Assembly (NCBI GenBank): GCA_900756035.1
Contig: CAAEIR010000413.1
Span: forward strand, 1 to 17,278
Length of the DNA: 17,278 nt
Source of the DNA: an uncultured Anaerostipes sp.
GTDB taxonomy: Bacteria > Bacillota > Clostridia > Lachnospirales > Lachnospiraceae
Direction: 5' to 3'
Shown: in pieces, positions 6,164 to 14,161 of the stretch
How the letters are laid out: every line of letters starts with the position of its first letter
How positions within the stretch are numbered: the stretch's first letter is position 1
Made by a program: the position numbers and the translations under genes
The notes under the pieces: model-generated
Told to the model about the DNA's origin: nothing
Database searches by the model: none
The model's input: only the letters and a program-made list of their open reading frames with translations

Positions 6164-7789
6164 ATGGAACAGAAGAACGCCGTATATAATATGGGGTCCG
6201 AACGCGGGACAGGTTTCAGGCCAGAAGAAATATTCTATTATTTATTCTTTGCTATAATGTTGTTTGCCAAAGGAATTGGCCTGTATGAAGGGATGAAATC
6301 CTTTAGACTGTGTATTATTGCCGCTTTTTTCTGTTTTGTGGTAAAAGTGTGCCTGACTGAGCATACTGTAGGTGAACTAGTGCAGATGCTCGTTCTGATG
6401 GCTTTTGGAGTACTGGCTTACTGTAATTCCGGAGAAATGGCTGCTTTTATCTATGTGCTGGTGGTTGCAGGCATGAAACATGTTCTTGTAAAAAGGGTTT
6501 TTAAAGTAGGTGCAGCAGTATGGACGGTGGCATTTTTTTCCACTATTGTATTGGCTTTGTTAAAGCAGATACCGGATCTCGCGCTTGTCCATTCCAAATT
6601 AGGTTTAGGACATATTATCAGATGGAGCCTTGGGTATCCACATCCCAATGTGCTCCATATTTCTTATGTTATCCTTCTGGCTTTCTTTTTTTATCTCGCC
6701 AACCTGAACAGGAAACAGTTGATAATTGCAACAGCATTATTATATGGGGGTAACTTCTATATTTTTCTGTATTCTGTAAGCTATACCGGGTTGATTCTTA
6801 CTACGGTTTATCTGCTTGCCAACCTGTATTTTAATTTGCGGAAGGAGTTTACCAGAGGAGAGAAAGTATTAATTCAGTGCATTTATCCGGTATGTGCTTT
6901 GCTTTCTGTATTGGGACCGGTACTCATTAAAGGAAAGCTGTTTGATATATTTAACAAGATGATGAATACCAGGTGGAATCTTTCCCGATATTTTTTGACG
7001 GAACAGCGGATTTCTCTTTTTGGGACAAGGTTTACGGATTTGCCGGATAAGGATTATAATATAGATTGTTCTTATGTTTATATTTTAATGTATTATGGCA
7101 TTATTTTATTCGCAATTATTTCGATAGGATATTTTGTGACAATAAGAAGAGAAGTAAAGCTCATGCGTAGAAAAGAGCTGGCAATTATGACGGGTTTTCT
7201 GGTGGCAGGTATGTCAGAGCCTTTTATGGCAAATTTGTCATTTAAGAATTTGACACTGATTTTTATAGGAGAGTGTTATTATGTTATTTTGAAGGAATTG
7301 CAGGAGAAAAAGCCGGATATCTGGTGGAATAAAAAATTATGTCTGCTTCCCTGGGCCGAGAATTATGTAACAGTGCCTTTAAAAGGGATAGGAAAGATAA
7401 AAGATAAATTTTCAGGAGTTGTAAAAAAAGGATGGAGATTGAGCCTGATTACGGGCCTGATTTTTGGGCTTGGTGTAGGGGTGTTTTATTATAAAACTGC
7501 AGATGTACCGGATGCGATATATGCAGATTCGGGAATCAGTGATTATTGGGGCGGAGAAAAAGTAAAACTGGACAGAAACAATTTACCTGCTGATTTTCAG
7601 GGAGAAATTATAGGGACCGCAGATGGTAATACGGATTTGTATGTTTTAAAGGGAAATATTATTTGGCTGGAGCTTATAAGAGGAACTGTTACGGTGGGTA
7701 TTGCAGGCGTTATAGCCGGCTGGTGTGTGACAATTATACTTTGTGGCATATATTTTGGTTTGATGGATAAAAAGAGAGTAAGAAAATGA
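6164..7789 (+). CDS. wzy: Wzy-like O-antigen/capsule polymerase with C-terminal extension
   Basis: This 541-residue membrane protein would polymerise repeat units on the outer face of the membrane. Roughly 12 hydrophobic segments occupy residues 22-378. Wzy-type hallmarks are GYPHPNVLHISY (157-168), a large loop with MMNTRWNLSRYFL (266-278) and ISLFGTRF (283-290) followed by DCSYVYILMYYGIILF (301-316), as in the LfG...D.sY...l...G pattern of bacterial polymerases. An unusual part follows: a cytoplasmic stretch (about 380-425), a TM (about 426-443), roughly 65 non-membrane residues rich in Asp/Gly, and a last TM (about 510-533) with a basic tail. This two-TM module resembles the topology of a chain-length regulator but has no recognisable Wzz motif. 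Weak SD AGG (6152-6154). Its stop overlaps the next start by ATGA, indicating translational coupling. Confidence 0.85.
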   Translation: MEQKNAVYNMGSERGTGFRPEEIFYYLFFAIMLFAKGIGLYEGMKSFRLCIIAAFFCFVVKVCLTEHTVGELVQMLVLMAFGVLAYCNSGEMAAFIYVLVVAGMKHVLVKRVFKVGAAVWTVAFFSTIVLALLKQIPDLALVHSKLGLGHIIRWSLGYPHPNVLHISYVILLAFFFYLANLNRKQLIIATALLYGGNFYIFLYSVSYTGLILTTVYLLANLYFNLRKEFTRGEKVLIQCIYPVCALLSVLGPVLIKGKLFDIFNKMMNTRWNLSRYFLTEQRISLFGTRFTDLPDKDYNIDCSYVYILMYYGIILFAIISIGYFVTIRREVKLMRRKELAIMTGFLVAGMSEPFMANLSFKNLTLIFIGECYYVILKELQEKKPDIWWNKKLCLLPWAENYVTVPLKGIGKIKDKFSGVVKKGWRLSLITGLIFGLGVGVFYYKTADVPDAIYADSGISDYWGGEKVKLDRNNLPADFQGEIIGTADGNTDLYVLKGNIIWLELIRGTVTVGIAGVIAGWCVTIILCGIYFGLMDKKRVRK

Positions 7790-8994
7790 AGGTATTGATA
7801 GTAAATAAATTTTTATATCCTAATGGAGGATCGGAAACCTATATTTTTAAGCTGGGTGAGACTCTCGAAAAAAAAGGGCATGAAGTACAATATTTTGGGA
7901 TGGAGCATGAGGGCCGTATTGTTGGAAATGAAGCGGAGAGTTATACATCAGATATGGATTTCCACACAGGCCGGATAAAGAAGCTATTGTATCCTTTTCA
8001 AATTATTTATTCGGTGGAGGCCAGAAAAAAGATACGAAATGTGCTTAACCGTTTTACACCTGATGTGGTACATCTCAACAATTTTAATTTTCAGCTTACG
8101 CCCTCAATTATTTATGAAATAAGAGCTTTTGAAAAAAAGACGGCCAGAAAGATTAAAATTATATATACGGCACATGACAGTCAGTTTGTGTGTCCAAATC
8201 ATCTGATGAGAAATCCGCTGACAGGGGATATATGTACGAAGTGTATTGACAATGGAGTTAGTAATTGCATAAAAAACCGATGTCTTCATGGTTCGGGGAC
8301 TAAAAGCCTGTTAGCTGCATTTGAGCATGCGTTATATCATATTCTTAATACCTATGAAGAAATAGATTGTGTAATCTGCCCCAGCGAGTTCCTGAAGAAC
8401 AAACTGGAAACCTATAAGGCTATTCGAAATAAATTGATAGTTATGCATAATTTTGTGGACAGACCGTCTATAAAGACAGAAGCTGTCATAAAGAAAGATT
8501 ATGTTGTATATTTCGGCCGATACTCGGAAGAAAAAGGCATTCAGACTTTGCTGAAGGTATGCCGGAGAATGCCGGAAATTCCCTTTGTTTTTGTAGGCAG
8601 TGGTCCGATGGAAGAAGAGATTAATAAGGTAGAAAATATTACAAATAAAGGATTTTTGTCAGGGGAAAAGCTTCAGCAAATTATAGGGGAGGCAAGATTC
8701 TCAGTGATACCTTCGGAGTGTTATGAAAACTGTCCATTTTCAGTAATGGAATCTCAGATTTACGGAACTCCTGTATTGGGAGCAAATTTAGGCGGGATAC
8801 CAGAGCTCATATCAGATGGGGAAACCGGAGAACTATTTACAAGTAAAAATGAGCAGGAATTGTATGCAAAAATATATGAACTGTGGCATAATAAAGAAAA
8901 AACAGACAGATATATAGAAAATTGCAGGAATGTCACATTTGATACTGCAGAGAAGTATTGCGAGAAAATTTTAAAAATTTATGGAGATAAATAA
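7786..8994 (+). CDS. GT4 family glycosyltransferase with cysteine-rich insert
   Basis: This is a 402-residue retaining GT-B fold enzyme (GT4). The N-terminal Rossmann domain begins MKVLIVNKFLYPNGGSETYI, where the Gly-Gly loop contacts the donor phosphates in the family. The donor domain has YFGRYSEEKG (242-251), VFVGSGP (268-274) and the E-x7-E pair E314/E322, followed by GGIPELI (336-342). Between the domains, residues 136-166 hold five cysteines (C136, C150, C153, C161, C166) including a CxxC, probably a structural metal site; similar inserts occur in a subset of capsule GT4 enzymes. Length is usual. ATG 7786 overlaps the polymerase stop (ATGA). It includes an eight-A run (7868-7875). Sugar specificity is unknown. 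Confidence 0.92.
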   Translation: MKVLIVNKFLYPNGGSETYIFKLGETLEKKGHEVQYFGMEHEGRIVGNEAESYTSDMDFHTGRIKKLLYPFQIIYSVEARKKIRNVLNRFTPDVVHLNNFNFQLTPSIIYEIRAFEKKTARKIKIIYTAHDSQFVCPNHLMRNPLTGDICTKCIDNGVSNCIKNRCLHGSGTKSLLAAFEHALYHILNTYEEIDCVICPSEFLKNKLETYKAIRNKLIVMHNFVDRPSIKTEAVIKKDYVVYFGRYSEEKGIQTLLKVCRRMPEIPFVFVGSGPMEEEINKVENITNKGFLSGEKLQQIIGEARFSVIPSECYENCPFSVMESQIYGTPVLGANLGGIPELISDGETGELFTSKNEQELYAKIYELWHNKEKTDRYIENCRNVTFDTAEKYCEKILKIYGDK

Positions 8995-8995
8995 G

Positions 8996-10015
8996 ATGGC
9001 AAGAAGAACATTATATGGAACGGTAATCGTGACCTATCGCTGTAATGCCCATTGTAATATGTGTGATTGTTTCAGGGATCCGACAAGGCCAGAGGATGAA
9101 ATAACGCTTGATGTAATAAAAAAACTGCCGGAAATGGCTTTTACAAATATTACAGGCGGTGAACCATTTATCAGGAAGGATATTCCCGAAATAGTAAGGG
9201 AACTTTATAAAAAGTCGGACAGAATCGTAATTTCAACAAATGGGTATTTTACGGATCGTATCATAGCCTTATGCAAAGAATTTCCCAAGGTGGGAATTAG
9301 AATCAGCATAGAAGGACTTCAGGAGACCAATGATAAAATAAGAGGAATTCCGGACGGATTCAACAGAGGGTATGGTACATTAAAGAAACTCGTAGAAATG
9401 GGACATCCGGATGTTGGGTTTGGCATGACAGTTCAGGATATGAACTGCGAAGATCTGGTTCCTTTATATGAAAAGGCAAACGAATTGGGAATGGAATTTG
9501 CTACGGCTACGCTTCATAATTCATTTTATTTTAGAAAAACTGATAATAAAATAGATGATAAATACAAAGTATCACAAAATTTTGAAAAACTGATTAATGA
9601 ACTGCTGAAAAGCAATTCTCCTAAAAAATGGTTCAGGGCTTATTTTAATCACGGACTCATTAATTATATTTATGGAAATAAGAGATTGCTTCCATGTGAT
9701 ATGTCTAAAAATGCATTTTTTATTGATCCTTTTTGCGATGTTATTCCCTGTAACGGTATGGAAAAAAAGGCTGTAATGGGAAATTTAAAAGAACAGTCGT
9801 GGGATGAGCTGTGGAACTCACAGCAGGCAGAAAAAGTGAGGGATTGCGCCAGAAACTGTACAAGAAATTGTTGGATGATTGGAAGTGCCTCGCCGGCTAT
9901 GCATAAATATATTTGGGTGCCTGGCTGGTGGGTAGTTAAGCATAAGATTTTTAAAGGCGGAAAATACAGCTTGAGTGAGAACAAATTTATTAAAGAGGCA
10001 AAAAAGGATAAGTAA
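8996..10015 (+). CDS. Radical SAM/SPASM domain protein
   Basis: This 339-residue protein is a radical S-adenosylmethionine enzyme. The [4Fe-4S]-binding CxxxCxxC is C16-NAH-C20-NM-C23, followed by the SAM-binding GGEP (54-57) and the STNGYFT strand (80-86). The C-terminal third is SPASM-like, with six cysteines (C234, C247, C252, C284, C288, C292) and the usual MGNLKEQSWDELWNS connection (261-275), so at least one auxiliary iron-sulfur cluster is likely. Start chosen at ATG 8996, 9 bases after GGAG (8983-8986); an in-frame ATG at 8981 would lack that site and overlap the previous gene by 14 bases. The stop is followed directly by the next ATG. Radical SAM/SPASM enzymes act on peptides, but relatives such as BtrN oxidise amino-sugar-like alcohols. 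Placed among glycosyltransferases it may modify a sugar or an amino-acid substituent; the substrate is unknown. Confidence 0.9.
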   Translation: MARRTLYGTVIVTYRCNAHCNMCDCFRDPTRPEDEITLDVIKKLPEMAFTNITGGEPFIRKDIPEIVRELYKKSDRIVISTNGYFTDRIIALCKEFPKVGIRISIEGLQETNDKIRGIPDGFNRGYGTLKKLVEMGHPDVGFGMTVQDMNCEDLVPLYEKANELGMEFATATLHNSFYFRKTDNKIDDKYKVSQNFEKLINELLKSNSPKKWFRAYFNHGLINYIYGNKRLLPCDMSKNAFFIDPFCDVIPCNGMEKKAVMGNLKEQSWDELWNSQQAEKVRDCARNCTRNCWMIGSASPAMHKYIWVPGWWVVKHKIFKGGKYSLSENKFIKEAKKDK

Positions 10016-11086
10016 ATGAAAATTCTGATGCTGGTTAACTGGAAGGTGGAATATACCTCTGAAACTCCTGAAGACAGGCAGCCTCCGGATTATGTTGTTA
10101 ACGGAGAGAGGTACTGGTTTTTCAGGTATTTTCCTGAAGATGTTACCGTAGATGTCGTAGATATCCGTTCCTTTCCGGCATGGGAAGGGATTGAACAGAA
10201 TAAACTCAGGTTTTACATTTGGCAGACACTGAGGATATTGCCCAGATTAAGACGATATGATGTGGTACTTTCACATGGAATGCAGAGTGGAATTGTTCTG
10301 TGCCTTTTACGGAAGCTCTTTGGTAAAGGAAAATATAAACATATTGTATTTGATATCGGGGCTTTTAATAGTGCGAAGGAAAGCGGCAAGGCGCTGCGGG
10401 TCATGCAGTTTGTAAGTAAATCATTAGATGGTGTTATTTATCATACAAAATGTCAGAATGAATATTACCGGAAGTGTCATCCCTGGCTGTTAGAAAAAAG
10501 CAGATATATTCCATTTGGAACCGATACGGATTTTTTCAGATATCAGGAACAGGAAAATGGCGGGCTGCAGAAATATATTATCTGCATTGGCTATAATAAA
10601 AGAGATTGGAATACATTAATAGAGGCCTATAAGCTGATTCAGACAGATGTCAAGCTTTATATGATAGGTAATGCAGATATAGAGTGTGCGGATCCCAGAA
10701 TTAAAGTGTTTGCAAAAGTAAATATAATCGAACTTATCCGTTTGATTTCAGGCAGTTTATTTGGGATTCTTCCTCTGAAAAGTTTTAATTATTCCTATGG
10801 ACAGATGACGCTTCAGCAGCAGATGGCATTAGGGAAAGCGGTTATTGTTGCTGATGTACCCAGTATCAGGGAATACGTAAGAGATGGAAGCGATGCGCTG
10901 CTCTATGAACCGGAAAATGTTATGGCGCTGAAGAAAAGCATTGAAAGCCTGCTGGAACATCCGGAGAGAGCAGAACAGATAGGAAAGACGGCAGCCTGTA
11001 CGATTTATGAAGTATTTAATGAGAAAAATATGGCTGTGGGGATTTATAATTTTATCATGGATATTTGTGAAAATAAGAAATTGTAG
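10016..11086 (+). CDS. GT4-like glycosyltransferase, non-canonical active site
   Basis: This 356-residue protein has the GT-B layout: an N-terminal Rossmann domain (MKILMLVNW, then YDVVLSHGMQSG at 81-92), a linker with YIPFGTDTDFF (164-174) and a C-terminal donor domain with CIGYNKRDWNTLIEAY (190-205) and ALGKAVIVADVPSIREYV (271-288). The donor-binding E-x7-E pair of classical GT4 enzymes is absent. Aligned on MALGK, the positions are S260 and Q268. The usual GR...EKG loop is replaced by GYNKRDW. GT4 subfamilies with similar changes exist, so it may still be active, but the donor contact must differ. ATG 10016 directly follows the radical SAM stop codon, with AAGGAT about 7 bases upstream, so the two genes are tightly coupled and may act together. 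It is followed by a short gap of about 54 bases. Confidence 0.85.
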   Translation: MKILMLVNWKVEYTSETPEDRQPPDYVVNGERYWFFRYFPEDVTVDVVDIRSFPAWEGIEQNKLRFYIWQTLRILPRLRRYDVVLSHGMQSGIVLCLLRKLFGKGKYKHIVFDIGAFNSAKESGKALRVMQFVSKSLDGVIYHTKCQNEYYRKCHPWLLEKSRYIPFGTDTDFFRYQEQENGGLQKYIICIGYNKRDWNTLIEAYKLIQTDVKLYMIGNADIECADPRIKVFAKVNIIELIRLISGSLFGILPLKSFNYSYGQMTLQQQMALGKAVIVADVPSIREYVRDGSDALLYEPENVMALKKSIESLLEHPERAEQIGKTAACTIYEVFNEKNMAVGIYNFIMDICENKKL

Positions 11087-11140
11087 GAATTTATTATTTT
11101 TTGGATTATACTACTATATGGCATGATAATGGGAGCTATA

Positions 11141-12175
11141 ATGGAGACAAGAATAAGTGTTATTGTACCGGTATATAATGTGGAAAAATACCTGGAAAGG
11201 TGTGTTAAATCGCTGACAGATCAGACGTTGAGGGAAATTCAGATTATTTTAGTTGATGATGGCTCCTTAGATGGAAGCGGGGAGCTTTGTAGGCAATTTG
11301 CGGAAAAGGACAGCAGAATAAAGGTCATAAGCAAAAAAAATGAGGGGCAGGGATTGGCAAGAAATTCCGGCCTTTCATGTGTTTCAGGCAAATATGTTAC
11401 TTTTGTGGATTCGGATGACTATATTGATACGGATACGTTTGAAGTTTTATGGAATACCATGGAAAGCAGTAGAGCTGATTTGTGCTGTTACAGCTATGTG
11501 AAGCATGATACAGAAGGAAAGATTGTTTACAAGGCTAAAGTAGATGAAAGATTATATGAAAATAATGCGGTATATACATCCTTTTTGCTTCATTATTTCG
11601 GAGATGATCCCCTGTTAGATGATTTAAGAGGTGTTTCTGCCTGTATGTCAATGTTCAGGACTGAAATTATTAATAACAATAAGATTCGATTTCTGTCAGA
11701 ACGCAAGGTATTTAGTGAGGATACGCTTTTTTGCTTGGATTATTGTAAATATATTAAAAAAGTGGTTACACTTTCGCATCCTTTTTACCATTATTGTCTG
11801 AAGGGTGATTCATTTACAAAAGGCTATCAGGAAAAGCGTCTTGAATTGACAATTGATTTCTGCAATACACTTAGCCGGTATGCCTGTGACTATAAGGTTG
11901 AAGAACTTGTTAGTGAAAGAATAAATATGGTTTTGTGGATTACCCTAATGGATTGTGTTAAGCAGGAAATTCTGCGGAGCAGGGAAACTGGAGTGCGGAA
12001 AACATATCGGATGATAAAGGAAATATGTAACCATTCATATGTGAAGGAAGTAATTCGCAATATGAATACAGATGGCTTCCATATGAAACAGAAGCTTTTT
12101 TGGTTTGCGATCAGGCGCCGATTGATTCCTATGGTTATGATATTGGGAATTCTTCGGGTAAAACAGGGAATATGA
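11141..12175 (+). CDS. GT2 family glycosyltransferase
   Basis: This 344-residue GT-A enzyme is related to the first gene of the window. Both open with ISVIVPVYN, share YLERC soon after, and contain IILVDDGS. Key motifs here are ISVIVPVYN (5-13), LVDDGS (37-42), NEGQGLARNSGL (67-78) and FVDSDDYI (88-95), the DxD metal site. A later FSEDTLFCLDY supplies the acidic pair expected for the catalytic base. Start chosen at ATG 11141 because GGGAG (11131-11135) is 5 bases upstream; in-frame ATGs at 11123 and 11129 lie before that site. An eight-A run is present at 11333-11340. The C-terminus carries a hydrophobic/basic segment (KLFWFAIRRRLIPMVMILGI), possibly membrane-associated. It would add one sugar to the repeat unit; specificity unknown. 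Confidence 0.92.
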   Translation: METRISVIVPVYNVEKYLERCVKSLTDQTLREIQIILVDDGSLDGSGELCRQFAEKDSRIKVISKKNEGQGLARNSGLSCVSGKYVTFVDSDDYIDTDTFEVLWNTMESSRADLCCYSYVKHDTEGKIVYKAKVDERLYENNAVYTSFLLHYFGDDPLLDDLRGVSACMSMFRTEIINNNKIRFLSERKVFSEDTLFCLDYCKYIKKVVTLSHPFYHYCLKGDSFTKGYQEKRLELTIDFCNTLSRYACDYKVEELVSERINMVLWITLMDCVKQEILRSRETGVRKTYRMIKEICNHSYVKEVIRNMNTDGFHMKQKLFWFAIRRRLIPMVMILGILRVKQGI

Positions 12176-12187
12176 AGGTAATAGTAT

Positions 12188-13141
12188 ATGGGTATAAAAA
12201 CTATTCTGAGAAAAATTAAGGGGATGGGATTGACGACTGCTTTCCTGAAGTTAATTGGTTATGATGCAGTATTTACTTGTGCTGTTCGACAGAGAGCAAG
12301 TAAGGAGGATATTCCTGAAACGAAAAGTCCGTTCCATGTTTTCGGACAATCAAAAGAATTCTGGTATGCGGATCCTCTTCTTTACTCTTTCAGAGAAAAG
12401 GAATGCATATTTATGGAGGCTTTTGACAGAAAGGCTGGGCTTGGGAGAATTGCATTTTCTGAAAGAAAGGAAAATGAGTGGACAACTCCTAAAATAATTA
12501 TTAAAGAAAATTTTCATTTATCATACCCTATGATATTTCAATATAAGCAGGAACTTTACATGATGCCCGAAACTTCCACAGCGGAGAAAGTAGTATTATA
12601 CCATTGTATTAAATTCCCGGGGGAATGGGAAAAACAACAGACATTTTTAGATGGCAGAAAAATAGTTGATATAGTTGTAAAAGAAATAAAAGAAAATGAG
12701 ATTCAATTTTTAGGCTCGGAATGCAGCAAGGATAATGATCTTATGACAAAGTTCTGCCGCTTTTCCCTGAAGCATAAAGAGGGTATGTTTGTGGCCAGTG
12801 AAGAGACGGAATTTAACCGTGTGCAACAATATACTTGGTTTTCACGGTGCGCAGGGTATCCTTATTCGGATTTGCTTCCGTTGCAAAGAAGCCGTGAGGG
12901 TATTTATGGTTATTCCATCATTATGTCTGATCGCAATGAAGTAATGGAAAGCGGAAATGTAATTATGAAAGCTGAAATAACTCCTGAGGATATACAGCTT
13001 TCAGGTAAAAAGCCAGGAAAGATTATTGGAATCCATACATACACCAGAACACTTGGATATGAGGTGATTGATGTGGAATATATGGAATATAATCCCTCAA
13101 AGTGGAGGGACAGGCTGAATAAAATAAATAGAAAAGGATGA
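12188..13141 (+). CDS. GINT1 N-terminal-domain-like protein (beta-propeller type), function unknown
   Basis: This 317-residue protein matches, by eye, the bacterial family resembling the N-terminal domain of plant glucosamine inositolphosphorylceramide transferase (GINT1). Signature stretches are EFWYADPLLY (57-66), HLSYPMIF (110-117), ELYMMPETS (122-130), a SRCAGYPYSDLL region (219-230) and the terminal GIHTYTRTLGYEVIDVEY (281-298). Repeating aromatic/acidic strands suggest a five-bladed GH43/GH32-like propeller. There is no signal peptide, so it should be cytoplasmic. It lies 12 bases after a GT2 gene (AAGG at 12175-12178 as ribosome binding site) and overlaps or abuts the next GT2, so it belongs to the glycan pathway. 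Whether it is a transferase, a hydrolase-fold modifier or a binding partner cannot be decided. The family name comes from distant similarity only. Confidence 0.75.
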   Translation: MGIKTILRKIKGMGLTTAFLKLIGYDAVFTCAVRQRASKEDIPETKSPFHVFGQSKEFWYADPLLYSFREKECIFMEAFDRKAGLGRIAFSERKENEWTTPKIIIKENFHLSYPMIFQYKQELYMMPETSTAEKVVLYHCIKFPGEWEKQQTFLDGRKIVDIVVKEIKENEIQFLGSECSKDNDLMTKFCRFSLKHKEGMFVASEETEFNRVQQYTWFSRCAGYPYSDLLPLQRSREGIYGYSIIMSDRNEVMESGNVIMKAEITPEDIQLSGKKPGKIIGIHTYTRTLGYEVIDVEYMEYNPSKWRDRLNKINRKG

Positions 13142-13149
13142 TTTCCGCC

Positions 13150-14151
13150 ATGCCCTTGATAAGTATAATTATGTCAGTATATAACGAAGAGATATATTTG
13201 AAAGAAGCGCTGCAAAGCATTTTCAATCAGACAATTGAGGATTATGAACTAATTATTGTTGATGATTGTTCCACAGATAGAACGGTAGAAATTATAAAAA
13301 GCTTTAACGATCCCAGAATTAAATTAATTATTAATGAGACAAATATGGGATTGACTAAGAATTTGAATAAAGCTTTGAAACTGTGTCGAGGCGAATTTAT
13401 AGCCAGGATGGATGGAGATGATATTTGCATGCCTGATCGGCTGCGTAAGCAGGTGGAATATATGAGGCTGCATCCTGAATATATGCTGACAGGGTGTCAG
13501 ACAAGGACGTTTGGTGAGCAAAATATGACATGGTGTCTGAAAGATAATCCTGAAAAATTGAGGATAATGATGTTAATCAGGCCGGTACTTGCACATCCTA
13601 CATTTATGATGAGAAAAGAACTTATATTTGACAAGAATTTTTGTTATGATGAAAGCTTTCGTTCCGCACAGGATTATGACCTTGCACAGCGGGTAAGTGA
13701 ATTTTATCCTATAGGAATTGTGCAGGAAGTACTTTTAAATTATCGCACACATAAAAAACAGGTATCCAGCAAATCGGGAAGTACACAATTTGCAAATGCT
13801 GATCGTATACGTGAAAGGCAGTTGGAACGGTTAGGAGTAGTACTGGATGAAAATATGCGTAAAGTATATACTTTGTGGGTAAAAGAAGATAAGAATATCG
13901 AAGCAGAAACCTTTTGCAGGGCCCAGGAACTGATTCATGTATTTTGCAAAGCCAACGATAAAAAGAATATTTATAGTAAAGAGTTAATGGAAAAAACTTT
14001 GAAAGAAATGTTGTTTACTTGGTTTTTAAGAAATAAATCAATGAAGACTATGCTTAAGCTGCCGGCCATCTGTGATTCCATCAGTGATTTGCCAATTTTA
14101 GCAAAACAGACTGCAGAAATCATGAAAAGAAAAATGCACGAAAATAAATAG
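13150..14151 (+). CDS. GT2 family glycosyltransferase
   Basis: This 333-residue GT-A enzyme has LISIIMSVYNEE (3-14), IIVDDCSTDRT (35-45), NMGLTKNLNKAL (65-76) and ARMDGDDICMPDRL (85-98, the DxD site), followed by the AQDYDLAQRV segment typical of the acceptor-side acidic region. It belongs to a different GT2 subgroup from the other two in the window, with DGDD rather than DSDD. Start is a choice between ATG 13138, which overlaps the previous stop (ATGA) but has no spaced Shine-Dalgarno, and ATG 13150, which follows AGGA (13135-13138) by 11 bases and gives the usual short family N-terminus; the latter is preferred with moderate confidence. The C-terminal third is basic and helical without known motifs. 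Substrate unknown. Confidence 0.91.
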   Translation: MPLISIIMSVYNEEIYLKEALQSIFNQTIEDYELIIVDDCSTDRTVEIIKSFNDPRIKLIINETNMGLTKNLNKALKLCRGEFIARMDGDDICMPDRLRKQVEYMRLHPEYMLTGCQTRTFGEQNMTWCLKDNPEKLRIMMLIRPVLAHPTFMMRKELIFDKNFCYDESFRSAQDYDLAQRVSEFYPIGIVQEVLLNYRTHKKQVSSKSGSTQFANADRIRERQLERLGVVLDENMRKVYTLWVKEDKNIEAETFCRAQELIHVFCKANDKKNIYSKELMEKTLKEMLFTWFLRNKSMKTMLKLPAICDSISDLPILAKQTAEIMKRKMHENK

Positions 14152-14161
14152 GGAGAAACTC

